From: Phytopythium helicoides | Taxonomy: Eukaryota > Oomycota > Peronosporomycetes > Pythiales > Pythiaceae | Direction: 5' to 3' | Length of the DNA: 64,000 nucleotides | Assembly: GCA_024867545.1 (NCBI GenBank) | Contig: JANFNE010000017.1 | Span: 893,001 to 957,000 of the forward strand | Part shown: in pieces, positions 20,179 to 30,299 of the stretch | Layout: each line of letters opens with the position of its first letter | Numbering within the stretch: position 1 is the first letter of the stretch | Program-made: the position numbers and the translations under genes | The notes under the pieces: model-generated | Seen by the model: the letters and a program-made list of their open reading frames with translations, nothing else | Told to the model about the DNA's origin: nothing | The model's database searches: none

Positions 20179-20893
20179 ACGTGCGACCTATTCATGGTGA
20201 CCTGCGTCTTGTGCGCCAGATGCCAAGTGTCGTCGTAGTTGCGTCTGCCTGTGGAATCTTACAGCTAAATGTGAATCCGTTGAGTTGGTTGTCATGGAGT
20301 TGTGTACAGTTTCGATCGGCCCTTGTCTGCCCTTGACTAGCAGTCCAACTCGTTGAATTTTCACGACTACAGCAGGAAGCCCCAGTCAGATGTCTAGATA
20401 GACATCTGAATCGCTTTGATCATGTGTTCTTATGCAGACATTGAGAGATCCACTCGGCCAGTCTGGCTCACCAATTTTTCGACGTGGCGATGCGTTATCC
20501 AACAGACTCCCGTGCCGCCTATGTAGAGGAGAGCAACTTGGAACAGAACCTTCGGCGTGCAGAGAAGTGCAAGACACATCGGAAGTCTTCTCAGAGGACT
20601 TCCGACGAGTCTTGTACGCGCCTGAGGTAGCCCTATGAAATGGGAGTTTTGTCGATAGAGTGGCTGTTGTGAAACTCGCAGTGTGGTGGCGTACAGGTCC
20701 GGTAGTGCTCCAAGGATTTGATCACTGCGTTACTCACGAAGTGACGAATCTCCTTGGTCATTCGGGAATTCCGCATGGTCCGAGGAGTGCGCCGCCTTGT
20801 ACAGTACGCCGATTAGCGCACGTGAGCCCCAAGCTTGGGTCATTGCTTTATCATCTGCCATCTGCATACCCGAGGGACACCAGCACCTTTCAC
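20179..20893. other. intergenic, no gene recognised
   Basis: Contains a 9-bp perfect palindromic stem TCAGATGTC (20386-20394) and GACATCTGA (20401-20409) around a 6-base loop TAGATA. No coding potential recognised; no initiator clearly assignable to the following AA17 copy. Confidence 0.45.
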
Positions 20894-21457
20894 AATGCCC
20901 CCACGACATCCATTGTCTTTGCAGTCACACTTGCAGGAGCGATCGCAGCCACTGCTGTCCATGGCCACCAGTATGTGATCTTGCCCAAGCCGACGTGGAC
21001 GTCGAGCGACCGCGGCGTGTGGCACTTGCCACTCGCTTTCCTTGAAAACCAGAACTTTTCGATGCACGACGACTTCCCTGGCTTCATGGTGGAAAATGGA
21101 TACAGGTCTCTGCGAGACTTCATGGACACGGGGAACTACACAGCCACGAGCGAAGGCGCCAACTTTGACTGCGGGCACACCGTGCTCAATGGCAGTACTG
21201 TTGAGCCCATTCCAGCCAACTTCCGCTCCACGGGATATACGCACAACGGGCCATGCGAGATTTGGCTCGACATTAGGCGTATCTACGCCAATGACAGCTG
21301 CCACACCGGCGTCGCGGGCAAGGACACAGCTGTGGACTACTCGAGCTGCAAAGGCCTGTGCACACTCGGCTGGTACTGGCTTGGGGTCCGTTACCTAAAG
21401 AAGCGGTACTCGTGGCAGGTGTACAAGAACCGTGTGCTCCTGTCCGGGGACGCGTAG
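20894..21457 (+). CDS. AA17 lytic polysaccharide monooxygenase, copy 6 (start region broken)
   Basis: The mature region (HQYVILPKPTW to the TAG at 21455-21457) is one open frame with both brace histidines (the second in GYTHNGPCE). The signal-peptide frame (SIVFAVTLAGAIAATAVHG) has no in-frame ATG: the only nearby ATG (20895) is one base out of frame, separated by a CCCCC run. One extra C would repair it, so this is either an assembly error or an inactivating deletion. The last conserved Cys (YKNCVPL in other copies) is Arg here (YKNRVLL), removing a likely disulfide, and the protein ends early. The copy is the most diverged of subtype B and may be decaying. Confidence 0.7.
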   Translation, partial: NAPTTSIVFAVTLAGAIAATAVHGHQYVILPKPTWTSSDRGVWHLPLAFLENQNFSMHDDFPGFMVENGYRSLRDFMDTGNYTATSEGANFDCGHTVLNGSTVEPIPANFRSTGYTHNGPCEIWLDIRRIYANDSCHTGVAGKDTAVDYSSCKGLCTLGWYWLGVRYLKKRYSWQVYKNRVLLSGDA

Positions 21458-21533
21458 GCAGGAGATCAATATGTAGATGCCACTGCATTGAATAAGCTTC
21501 TAGCCACACATATACACTCTTGCCCGCACGCAT

Positions 21534-22116
21534 CTAGACCGTCTTGGCGAGGTTGACGCAGTTCTTGAAGACCTGCCACGAGTACTTGCCCTGCGGCAGG
21601 TACTTGATGCCGAGCCAGAACCACGAGAGGCGGCAGGCGTCTCCGCAGGGCGTGTAGTCGATCTTGTGCACGCCATCGGGGAACTCGGTGTGGCAGTTGA
21701 CGCCCGCGAGCACGCGCGTGTGGTCCGAGCCAGACCTCGCAGGGGCCGTCGAGCGTGTAGCCCGAGGTGATGAGCGAGCCGTTGGTGGGGATCACCTGCG
21801 TCTCCGTGTTGGGGAACGTGAGTCCGCAGTCGAAGAGCCCCTCCTCCGTGACCGAGTAGAGCGAGTCGTCGTCCATCATGGCGCGCAGCGTCTCGTAGCC
21901 GCGCGCCGCCATCCAGCTCTGCGCCTCGATGCTCGTGGCCACGCCTTGCTGCTCCAGGTACGCCACGGGCGACCCGCGGTAGTCCATGCCGTCGACCACG
22001 AAGAATGGCGTAGGGTACTCCAGCACTTGGCCCTCGCCCAGCCCCGCGTCCAGGCGCCGGTCGGCGGCGGCGGCGGTGGCGAGCAGCGGGAGCAGCGCAG
22101 CGGGCAGGCAGCGCAT
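21534..22116 (-). CDS. AA17-like protein, copy 7, histidine brace lost
   Basis: From ATG 22116 a signal peptide (LPAALLPLLATAAAA) leads into a domain aligned with AA17 along its length: YLEQQGVATS for the FLENQGF region, RGYETLRAMMDD, LFDCGLTFPN, SGYTLDGPCEVW, NCHTEFPDGV, LSWFWLGIKYL and KYSWQVFKNCVNL, ending at TAG 21536-21534. Both copper ligands are gone: no His begins the mature domain (GQVLEYPTPFF instead of HQYVILP), and the His of GYTHDGP is Leu. A single extra base at the GG near 21725 shifts the frame after CEVWL; removing it restores the family pattern to the end. If real, the protein is a non-catalytic, perhaps binding, relative. Confidence 0.75.
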
Positions 22117-22710
22117 GACCGGCGCGCAGATTGGGAAGTGGCAGTTCGGACCGTAGAGGACGAGCAGGACTGCTACAGCGCATACCCCTTGAAAGCGATT
22201 CGCTCGGAGACCGCCTTCGCTCGCGAGTGACTCTTAGCGCGACCTTCAAAATATAATAAGACACCAAAATGACCATCATGTTGACTATTGGTTCCTTTGG
22301 TGCCTTCAACATGCACGATGGCCGCCTACAGCGCGGCAGCGTGGGCTCGCGGGTCGCTGGACAGCAACTAGGCCGGATGGTTGTCAGGGTCAAGCGCGCG
22401 TCGACTCTCAGCTCAAGCTTCCCCTCCCGGCGGGATTTGTGGAAAGAGCGTCATTCCTCGTCGCGCACCCGGCCGCGGCGCCAATCAAGGCAGCAGGACA
22501 CCAAAGGTTCCACGCTCACAAAGCTAGTGGACTTCCACACAGTAGACCGCTTTCTAGCCGTCTGACTGATGGCACTCGCCTCGTAAGCGCTCAACCCGTG
22601 ATGAAGCACCGCCTGATCGTCGCCCTCGCTGTCCCCCTTCATTGCAACCCGCGCACAGCCCCCTCCATCCACCTGCCAACAAGTGGCGAGGCGGATTTAG
22701 AGGGGGCTGC
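22117..22710. other. 3' untranslated region of the reductase, with SECIS
   Basis: Lies downstream of the minus-strand reductase gene and upstream of AA17 copy 7. Its only strong feature is the SECIS at 22394-22466. Frames here are short and unsupported. Confidence 0.6.
22394..22466 (-). promoter_or_regulatory. SECIS element (type II)
   Basis: Read on the minus strand: a lower helix pairing 22462-22466 (GCGCG) with about 22394-22400, the AUGA core at 22454-22451, a 12-nt helix strand, unpaired AAA at 22438-22436, a mini-hairpin UCCC (22435-22432) GCC GGGA (22428-22425) giving a type II apex, the returning helix GGGAAG, and UGA with its GA core at 22410-22408. Spacing from AUGA to AA is the canonical 12 nt. 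It lies about 260 nt after the stop of the reductase, as expected for selenocysteine insertion. Confidence 0.85.
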
Positions 22711-24773
22711 TTAGCCTCAGCAGCCTCCAGCGGCGGCGTCCTTGCCACTGCTCTTGGTCACCTCGAGAGTCGTAAACGTCTCGGCGGTCGTCGGATGGAT
22801 GCCCACGACGCTCACCATCTGGTCGTACGTGAACCCGAGCTTCATCGACAGACCGATCGCCTGCGTCACCTCACCCGCGTTCGGACCGAGGTAGTGAAAG
22901 CCAATCACATAGTTGTCGCGAGTCTTGTCGCAAATGACCTTGACGTAGCCTTTGTCCAGGCCCGGGCGGGTCGCGTCCGACAGCGCCCACTCCAGAGGTG
23001 AAAAGTTCTGGTGATACACTTCAATGTTGTCATCGCCGAAGCGCATTAACGCGTCCTCTTCCGACAAACCGCAGCAGCCGTACTCGATCGGCGTGAACAC
23101 GGCGGTGCATACCTTGTCATAGTCCATGAGCGTCGTTTCGCCGTTGTATAGACGTCGAGCAAGCAAGCGACCAGCTTGAATTGCCACAGGTGTCAACTCT
23201 GGAGCGTCGATCACGTCACCGATGGCAAACACATTTGGCGCGGTCGTCTGCTCCTGCTTGTTGACTTTCACGCGGCCCGTACGGCGGTTCAGAGTCACAC
23301 CCGCGTTGCTCAAGTTGAGCTTCTCGACATCCGGGTTGCGGCCCGTGGCGTTGAGAACCGTATCAAACTCCTCCTCAATGACAGTGTCGTCCACCTTCCA
23401 CGACACCAGCAGGCGGCCAGAGTCAAGCTTCGTAATCGACTCGGGAACTGCACCGCGGATGAACTCGATACCCGACTCGGTCTCCATGTACTCGCCGATC
23501 TTATTGGCCATGTCTTGGTCAAAGCCACGCAGCAGAATGGAGCGCACCATGATCTTCACGTCGAAACCTTGGCCCTTGAGGAAGCCAGCACATTCTAGTG
23601 CGACGTACGAGGCGCCAACCACAAGGGTCTTGCCCGGTGCAGTCTTGCGCCAGAAAATGTCGTCACTAGAGATAGCGAGCTCACCACCAGGGCAAGTCAG
23701 CGCGCGTGGGCGACCACCGACTGCAATCACCACGCGACGCGCAGTGATCTTCCTGGCGGCCTTCTTCGGGTGCCACAGCTCGAGTGTGTGCGCGTCCACG
23801 AAGCTGCCCAGGAAGTTCTCGTACTTGACCTTCTTGTCGCGCAAGTCCACCTTGTACTTGAAATTGAGCCCCTTGATGTACGAGTTCACGGAAGCAACTA
23901 GCTGTTCCCAACTGAACTCGGGCTTCTTGCCGTCGAACTGCCAGCCAAATGCAGGTGCATCCTTGTGCATGAGCTCGCCCAACAGTGCGCTCTGATGCAT
24001 GAGCTTCTTGGGGATGCAGCCCACGTTGACGCACGTGCCGCCGAGACCCCAGGACGTGCCTGCGGGCGACGGCTTGACGTAGTCCAGCACGCACACCTTC
24101 TGGCCGAACTTGGCGGCCTCCTTGGAGCACGCAAGGCCACCCGAGCCACCGCCAATGACAACGAGGTCGTAGTCGTACGACGCGGCCTCCTCCTCGGCCG
24201 TCAGGGGCTTGAGCATGTTGCGCTTGGGCGTCGGCGCGGGCTTTGGCGCCCAAATATCCGGCGAGCGGAAGGCCTCGAGCAGCGCATCGCATCCGCCGAC
24301 GAAGCGCGTGGGGTTACTGGTCCACACGAACGGGGACGTTGAGTGTGTGGCCGAGGGGGACGCGTCTCCGCCAAGGTGCTCAGCGAAGGCCGCGCGCGAG
24401 TCGTCGAGCCACGCGAGGAAGGCGTCGCGGTCCTGGAACTCGTGCACTTGGTACTCGACGCGGTCCGGGTACAGCACGTGCATGGCGCTGGCCACGTCGG
24501 CCGCGCGCTGGAAGAACGAGCCTGCAGGGCGAAGGGAGCGAGGCGTTAGCGGGCGCCGGAGCCTCAGCAGCATGGAGAAAGGACGCACAGTCGAGCCACC
24601 CGGCGACGTGGAACGTCGTCTTGGCGCCGCCGCCTGCCACCAGCAGCGTCTGCGCGAAGCTGCCGCACACACGTGGAGACCAGTTAGTCGTGGCGCCGAG
24701 AGGCACGGGGGCAGCGCACGCACTCGACAGGCGCCATCTTCTTGCGCTTGGAGGCCGGCGACAGCTCTGCCAT
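22711..24773 (-). CDS. selenocysteine-containing thioredoxin (glutathione) reductase
   Basis: Three exons: 24773-24724, 24659-24589 and 24521-22711, with 64- and 67-nt introns (both GTGCGT...CAG); 643 residues. The C-terminus reads Gly-Cys-TGA-Gly-TAA, so the TGA at 22719-22717 encodes selenocysteine residue 642 in the GCUG redox motif of animal-type thioredoxin reductases; a SECIS follows. The N-terminal about 120 residues form a glutaredoxin-like domain (VAGWLDCSFFQRA, then SPFVWTSNPTRFVGGCDAL) with a CxxF-type centre. Then come the FAD site (DLVVIGGGSGGLACSKEAA), disulfide CVNVGC (GGTCVNVGCIPKK), the NADPH domain (LVVGASYVALECAGF), AIGDV, and the dimer interface HPTTAE. This architecture is thioredoxin-glutathione reductase. 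The enzyme reduces thioredoxin with NADPH. Stopping at the TGA would lose Sec-Gly and probably activity. Confidence 0.93.
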
Positions 24774-24967
24774 CGGCCGGCCGATTCGCTACTGACGGCC
24801 GCTCGCCTCGACGCAGCCTTCCGCACTATATCTCGCAGGTTTATTTGCTCTCACATGATCCAATCTAAATTTGTTTCGTAAGCGTTGCACAACTAAACAG
24901 AGGGAATCGTATGCCACAGGTCTGCCGCCGGGCGAGGACGGCGCCACACCCACCACCTCCGTCCGCC

Positions 24968-25429
24968 ATGAGCGAGCTACGGCCGCTGTACAAGAAGCTG
25001 CTGCGGCTGGCGCAGAGCCTGCCGGAGCCCAAGCGCGCCGAGACGCTGGCGCAGATCCGCGGCGAGTTCCGCAGCCACGCGGGCGCGACGGACCCGGCCG
25101 AGTGCGTGCGCGCGCGTCCGGCTGCGCCAGAGGCTCGCTGACCTTTCTCCGCTGCTCGCAGGATCGCCGGGCTGCTGCAGCGCGCGCAGTCGCAGCTGGG
25201 CTTCCTCAAGATCGTCACGCCGCGCGCCGCCGCGGACAAGGGCGTCAAGCGCTACATCTACCGCAACGGCCAGCGCGTGGAGCTGGACACGACCGGCGCG
25301 CCGGCGGCGGAGGAAGGCGCGCGCTGGAAGGTGCAGGACGTCGAGGCAGGGCTCAAGCGCCACCACCAGCTGCTGCGCCGCCAGCACTTCATGGACCGCG
25401 GCGTGCCGCCCCCGCGCTCCATCTTCTAG
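24968..25429 (+). CDS. LYR-motif (complex 1 LYR family) mitochondrial protein
   Basis: Two exons, 24968-25101 and 25162-25429, with a 60-nt GTGCGT...CAG intron; 133 residues. The start shows the LYR signature in RPLYKKLLRLAQ, followed by a helical segment (KRAETLAQIRGEFR) and LLQRAQSQLGFLK, typical of small three-helix LYR proteins that bind acyl carrier protein and assist assembly of respiratory complexes or Fe-S clusters. The C-terminus (HHQLLRRQHFMDRG) is basic. Which LYRM subtype cannot be said. It diverges from the reductase gene with about 194 bp between starts. Confidence 0.7.
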
Positions 25430-25504
25430 GCCTGCGGAAAGGGGACAAGAGGCGTAGCGCGAGCGCTGAACACGAACCACAGTGCATTGAACGAATGACC
25501 CGCT

Positions 25505-26601
25505 CTAGAAGATGTTGCCGCGCTGGATGCTGGTCGTCGCCTGCTTGGTCTGCTTCTGCACGCGCTCGTTCACTGTCGTCAGCTTCTGCTCGATACGTGC
25601 GATCTGCTCTGTGCTCTTGACGGCTTCGGCGCTCATGAGCGTCGCCTGCGCCTCCAGCTCGCCTAGCGCACGCGCAAGGCGCTCCAACTCGCTGCCCTCG
25701 TCGCCCGCCGCGTCCACTTGAATGGCCGCGGGCCCATAACCGACGGTGAACTCGCTACCGGCCTCCACGCCGCTCAGGTACGCGTTGTTGTGTTTCGATG
25801 GTGACGTCTGCGGCTTCTGCAAGTCGCGCGCCAGCACGTGGAGCATCGGTCGCTTCATCCTTCGCAGAAGCTTGTCGCCGTAGTCCAGATCGCTCTCGAT
25901 TGCGCCGAGGTTTGCCTCAACATTGTCCAGCTTCTGGCCCTGTACCACGATCTCGTTGCACGCCTCTCGCCCGATGAGCTTGGCTCCCTCGAGCTCCTTG
26001 AGCGCATCCGTGAGCAGCACCTGTCTCGCCCCGCCAAGTGTCTTGATCTGCTGCTCAGGCGACGACGTTGCGAGAGCCGCAACTGGAGACGAAGACCCGT
26101 TGCCGAGACGGAAGCCAAAGATGGATCGAGCATTTGACACTCCTGCAGATGCAACGCTGTCTGCAAGCAACTTGGCTCTTGGGGACTTGTGGGCTCTCTC
26201 AAGGGCGTTGTGAGCGATCTCAAGCCACTTGTTCAGATCTGCGAGCGTGTCCACAAACACATCAAGCTCGGTGAAGCCTTTACCTGGTGCGTGGCCCGAC
26301 CATCTTGAAGCCGAACGGCTTGTCTTGGCTGCCTATGCCCACCGAGTAGGCGTGCTTTTCGACGCTCGAGAGGAAGAACTCGCCCTTCGGAGCGACCGAG
26401 CCGCTCTGGAAGGCCGTGCGGCTCTCGTAGTAGCTCACGCGAAGGTCGGAGCCGTCAAGGACGAGGTACCGCATTCTCCAGGACTTGCGGAAGTGGCCAC
26501 GCTTGGTGACGTAGCCCTCGCAGGATGTTGGCTTGATGGGTGCAGGGCCATCTTCAGCAGGCTGCTGCACCACTGAGCCCGCCTTTGGCTGGACGAATCA
26601 T
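25505..26601 (-). CDS. PH-domain Qb/Qc (SNAP25-like) SNARE
   Basis: The first frame encodes a PH domain (EGYVTKRGHFRKSWRMRYLV, then SYYESRTAF); its final helix (TLADLNKWLEIAHNAL, conserved Trp) lies in a second frame joined by removing one G at a GGG run near 26290. Two SNARE motifs follow: a Qb-like one (KELEGAKLIGREACNEIVVQ, then QKLDNVEANLGAIESDL) and a Qc-like one (RALGELEAQATLMSAEAV, then QIARIEQKLTTVNERV), ending at 25505. There is no transmembrane segment, as in SNAP25 proteins; membrane attachment could be through the PH domain. The start is uncertain: ATG 26601 is nearest but needs another frame change; an upstream exon is possible. Divergent from IQCH. Confidence 0.72.
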
Positions 26602-26746
26602 GCTTGTTTGCCTGTCAGTCGCTTTCTGAGTGGCGACTGCTGCGGTGCTATTTGCCGCTCGCGTCCTCAACCAGCGGGTGTTCACTATAAATACGCGAGA
26701 AGAGAAGTGAGTTGAGACCCATTGATGGTGCTCGGCCTCTCGAGCC

Positions 26747-29700
26747 ATGATGGACGAATTGCAGCAACACCATCATGTTGAAGATGTCGGCCGCATCCTA
26801 TTGCAGACACAGGAGCAACTACGTGCCATGAGGGAACAAATGACCGCAGCAGCAGCGGCAGTGGAAGCAGCTGCCTCTCTTCGTCAGAGCCACGTCGGGG
26901 TCGCTGTAGCTGACGTTCAGGCGTTTGGCGATATCTTGCAACGCGCTGAGCTCGAGTTGCAGTCCAAAGCGGAACTTGTGCTCAACGGGTTGGTTCAAGC
27001 TGGATCCACTGCCGCCCACGCCCGTCGAGATGATTCTCAATGGCCAGCACTTAGCGGGTCACTACCCATCATGCCGTCTTCACGCCCACAGGAGCTAGAC
27101 GTAGCCTACTTTCGCTCGGTGCGTGAGCCTTCTCCAATGTTTATGATAGATCTCCTATGTTTGACGTGTTTGCTGATCGTACAGCGATTTCGAAATCCTG
27201 CAGTTGAGATCCTTTGCCCAAGCGATACGACCGCTTCAACAGCAATTGGCAAGAGGACCTAACGATATTCAACGTGGTCGGCGGATTCGGGAAAAAACTA
27301 CTCATCATACTCGCTTGCTTCCCAGCGTCAACAAGCGCGACCCCACAGCCTCGCTGCCTGAGCTTGAAGCTTCCGATGCAACTCGCGGTGTGCTCGACCT
27401 CCTCAACCGCGGTTTCCTCCCAGCAAGTGTAGATTTGACACCAGCTTTTCGCACCAGCAGTGGAAGTGGTGTTCTGAAGAATGCCCCCACCCGGCTGTAT
27501 GATCGTCGCGACTCACCAGCACGACCCATGCCATTCTCCCAACCGTCTGGCTTCAATGTTGCTTCACTCAAGTTTGACCTCACCTCTCCTCCAGCTTCGA
27601 CTGCAAAGTCCGTGGTGGAATCGCCCAGGTACGTCACTACCAAGGCTCAGTCCCCACCTGAGGAAGACAAACGCCAAGTTATGGCCAACCGTGTCGTTCT
27701 CGCATTCCAGGGTATGTCAACAGCTTCAGATGGCCGCATCAAGAGTGGACGTACCAATCAAGAACCGGAGCAGCCTCAAACGGACGAGTCGGGGCTTCTC
27801 CTTTCGATGGATGACGGGGGCGGACCGTCCAACGCGATGGAAGAGCTCGGAGCAAACGTGGACAAGATCCGCGGCTACACGGCAATGCTCGACACTTTCA
27901 GTCTCCACCAATTTATCATCCATCGAGGTCGAGTAGCCCGTTCGTCACCCGAGTTTACTGCCTTCCAGCGATCTGCCGGGTGTGCAGATGCCTGGGGTGG
28001 TATCGAGCTCGTCGTTCGAGCGCTCGAAGAGCTGCTGTCAGTTTACTTTGTGCCTCTCGCACACATCGATGGGTCTCAAGTGCTCAACCTTGCGAGAACC
28101 GGACAGAGCAGCTTCTCGCGCACCGAGCTGCTCAACTGCATGCTGAACCGTGACCAGGTCGCAGTGCTGTTGGCGCGACCTGGACAACGATTTAAGGGTA
28201 AAGGATCGGCGCAAGCGAGCAGCCAAGGTGTTGCAGAGCGCGTTGAGAATGTTCGCACGCCGACGAGCATTCCGCCGTCAACGAATGCAAGCGCAAAGTG
28301 CAACCGTCATTCAGCGACGATGGCGCGTGTGGCAAGCAACAGCAAAAATGAAGGTTCGGCTTGACGAATGGAGAGCACAACGAAATGATCGATGGGCAGA
28401 ACGGATGCTTTGGCTACGTACTAACTGGGCGACCATGAGCTCGACCTCGCGTGTGATCGTTCATATACCATCGCTGTCTGGGCTTACTGCTACTTCTCGG
28501 CTATCTATTGCCAACTTTGGTGCACGGCAAAACTTGCAGCTCTCGCGCATCGCAGCACTCGCGACTATGGGACCGAATGTTGACGTTGTGTATATATCGC
28601 CATTCGAGCTGCCTGCGGACGTCGCTGGATATTCGCTTCGGATGTTGGAGCTTGCAGGTGTGACCAATGCCTCTAAGCGAGTGCGATTTGTCAGTCCTGA
28701 ACAAGCAACGCGTCTACCGGAACATTTTTCGCTCGCGTCGCTTGTGCTTTACTCGCCAAAGTGCCTTGGACGTATTCGGCGAGCTACACGAGGGAAGAAT
28801 GCGTACCTTGTTACAGGGCACCCTGGAGACGAAGACGTCAGACTTGCCCAAGCTCTCGATCTTCCTTTGCTTGGTTGGTCAAGAGCGCAACCTCTGGTCA
28901 CGCGCTCGGGAGCCAAGCGTGCCTTTTTGCGTGCCGACGTAAACGTACCGCTTGGAGCTGTGGACCTTTTTGACGAGCATGAGGTTGCTACTGCACTAGC
29001 CAAGTTGCTCGTGGCGCACCTCGATTTTCTAGGCACTTGGACACTGCAGTTGGATGTTGACCCACTTGGAGTCGGAGTTGCACGGGTGGACGTAGCCCAA
29101 CTGAACATTGTGCGCGACCTCAAGCGCGAAAATCGTGGTGCTGACTATTGGCGGCAGCCGGGTGTGCGAGACGCTGCTGTACGTCAGGTGTTGGCAGAGA
29201 TCGAGAAAAAGTCTCTGGGCAAGGTAGTATCAATAGTGCATCACGATGTTTTTCCGTCATGGAAGGATTTCGCGCACGCTATGCGCGAGACTGGTGTCGT
29301 CATAGAAGCCGAGCCTCCGCATGTCGTCGGCCGCATTCGCGCCAACCTTTTCATCGAGCCTGGAGGAGATGTCGTACACGTGTCGTCGACGCACGATGTG
29401 CTGGTGTCAAGCAATGGTGTAGGCATTGGATACGCCTTCCCGCAATCGGTAGCACCTCCCGAGGCTATCGAAGGCGCTGCCACTGCAGCAGCTCGCAGTG
29501 TTGCTCGTGAACACGGACTCTGGGGACACGTGAGCGTCGATATGCTGCTGTTTCGCGACGACCGAGCCAACGGAGCTCACAGGCTGTGGGCCACCGCGTT
29601 GCTCCCGTTCCTCACAGATGCAGCTGCATCGTTGGCTGTGTTTCGGCTGCTTACTCACGCGGCGACTCGCTGTACGCCACCGCCCGCAAATATGTCTGCG

Positions 29701-30192
29701 TCCTCATCTATATCGTCTATGGATGTGTCGACTGCAGGAGATTTGTTGCTGGCTGAAGTGCGCGCTAAATTGTCAGCGAACGCACCCTCTCCTCCGTCAG
29801 CCACCGCGATTGAGCGCTGCTACGTTGTGGCCGACCATGTGCGTCATCCTGGCGTAGCGTCCATGCCCTACGCCGCGCTCTTCCACGCCTGCCGGCTTCA
29901 TGGCGTCTGTCTCGACGTGCAGCGAGCACTGGGAAGCGTCTTTTTGCTAACCGATAGCCTTGCAGCCGGCGTGCTGGGCCTGCTCAGCGTCTCCGAGTCC
30001 CGCGCCGGCGCGCTCGCGTTCCTGCGTACGGCGCTCGAGGCTCTGCAGCGCGAGGCCGGCGCGGCCGCTCCTCCATCCACCGCAGATCCCGCCGAAGTCG
30101 CGGGCGTCGGCAACTTCGCGGCAGTGCTGTCGACTGTGCGGGCGCTCGCGGGAGGTGACGGCGCGCGGCTGGGCCGACGGAGACCGAGGTGA
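26747..30192 (+). CDS. IQ motif-containing protein H (IQCH) homologue
   Basis: Exon 1 is 26747-27118; an 85-nt intron (GTGCGT...CAG, 27119-27203) joins in phase to a long exon. The N-terminus is coiled coil (LLQTQEQLRAMREQM). A one-base frame change at about 28195 (GGGTAAAGG) precedes an IQ-motif helix (SATVIQRRWRVWQATAKM). The C-terminal half is the IQCH ATP-grasp-like region: SRVIVHIPSLSG, NVDVVYISPFELP, LVLYSPKCLGRIRRA, NAYLVTGHPGDEDV, SGAKRAFLRADVNVP, GVVIEAEPPHVVGR, ANLFIEPGGDVV and WGHVSVDMLLF. IQCH is a calmodulin-binding ciliary/flagellar and sperm protein in animals; here it would fit zoospore flagella (inference). Confidence 0.85.
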
Positions 30193-30299
30193 TGCCCATC
30201 CAGCCACTTCAACTTGGCCACCCTTCCAATCAATACACCGTTTTTGGCCAATCATGCGTCGCGAGCGCCATTTTCGGTCGAGGCGCGGCCGGCCGCATC

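Noticed and set aside
21500..22393. A 297-codon minus-strand frame
   Set aside because: Arg/Ala-rich, out of frame with the AA17 copy 7 homology that runs through the same bases.
22717..22719. TGA as a true stop of the reductase
   Set aside because: The following GGC-TAA, the Gly-Cys context and the downstream SECIS fit selenocysteine far better.
23222..23995. A 257-codon plus-strand frame inside the reductase
   Set aside because: Shadow of the strongly conserved reductase on the other strand.
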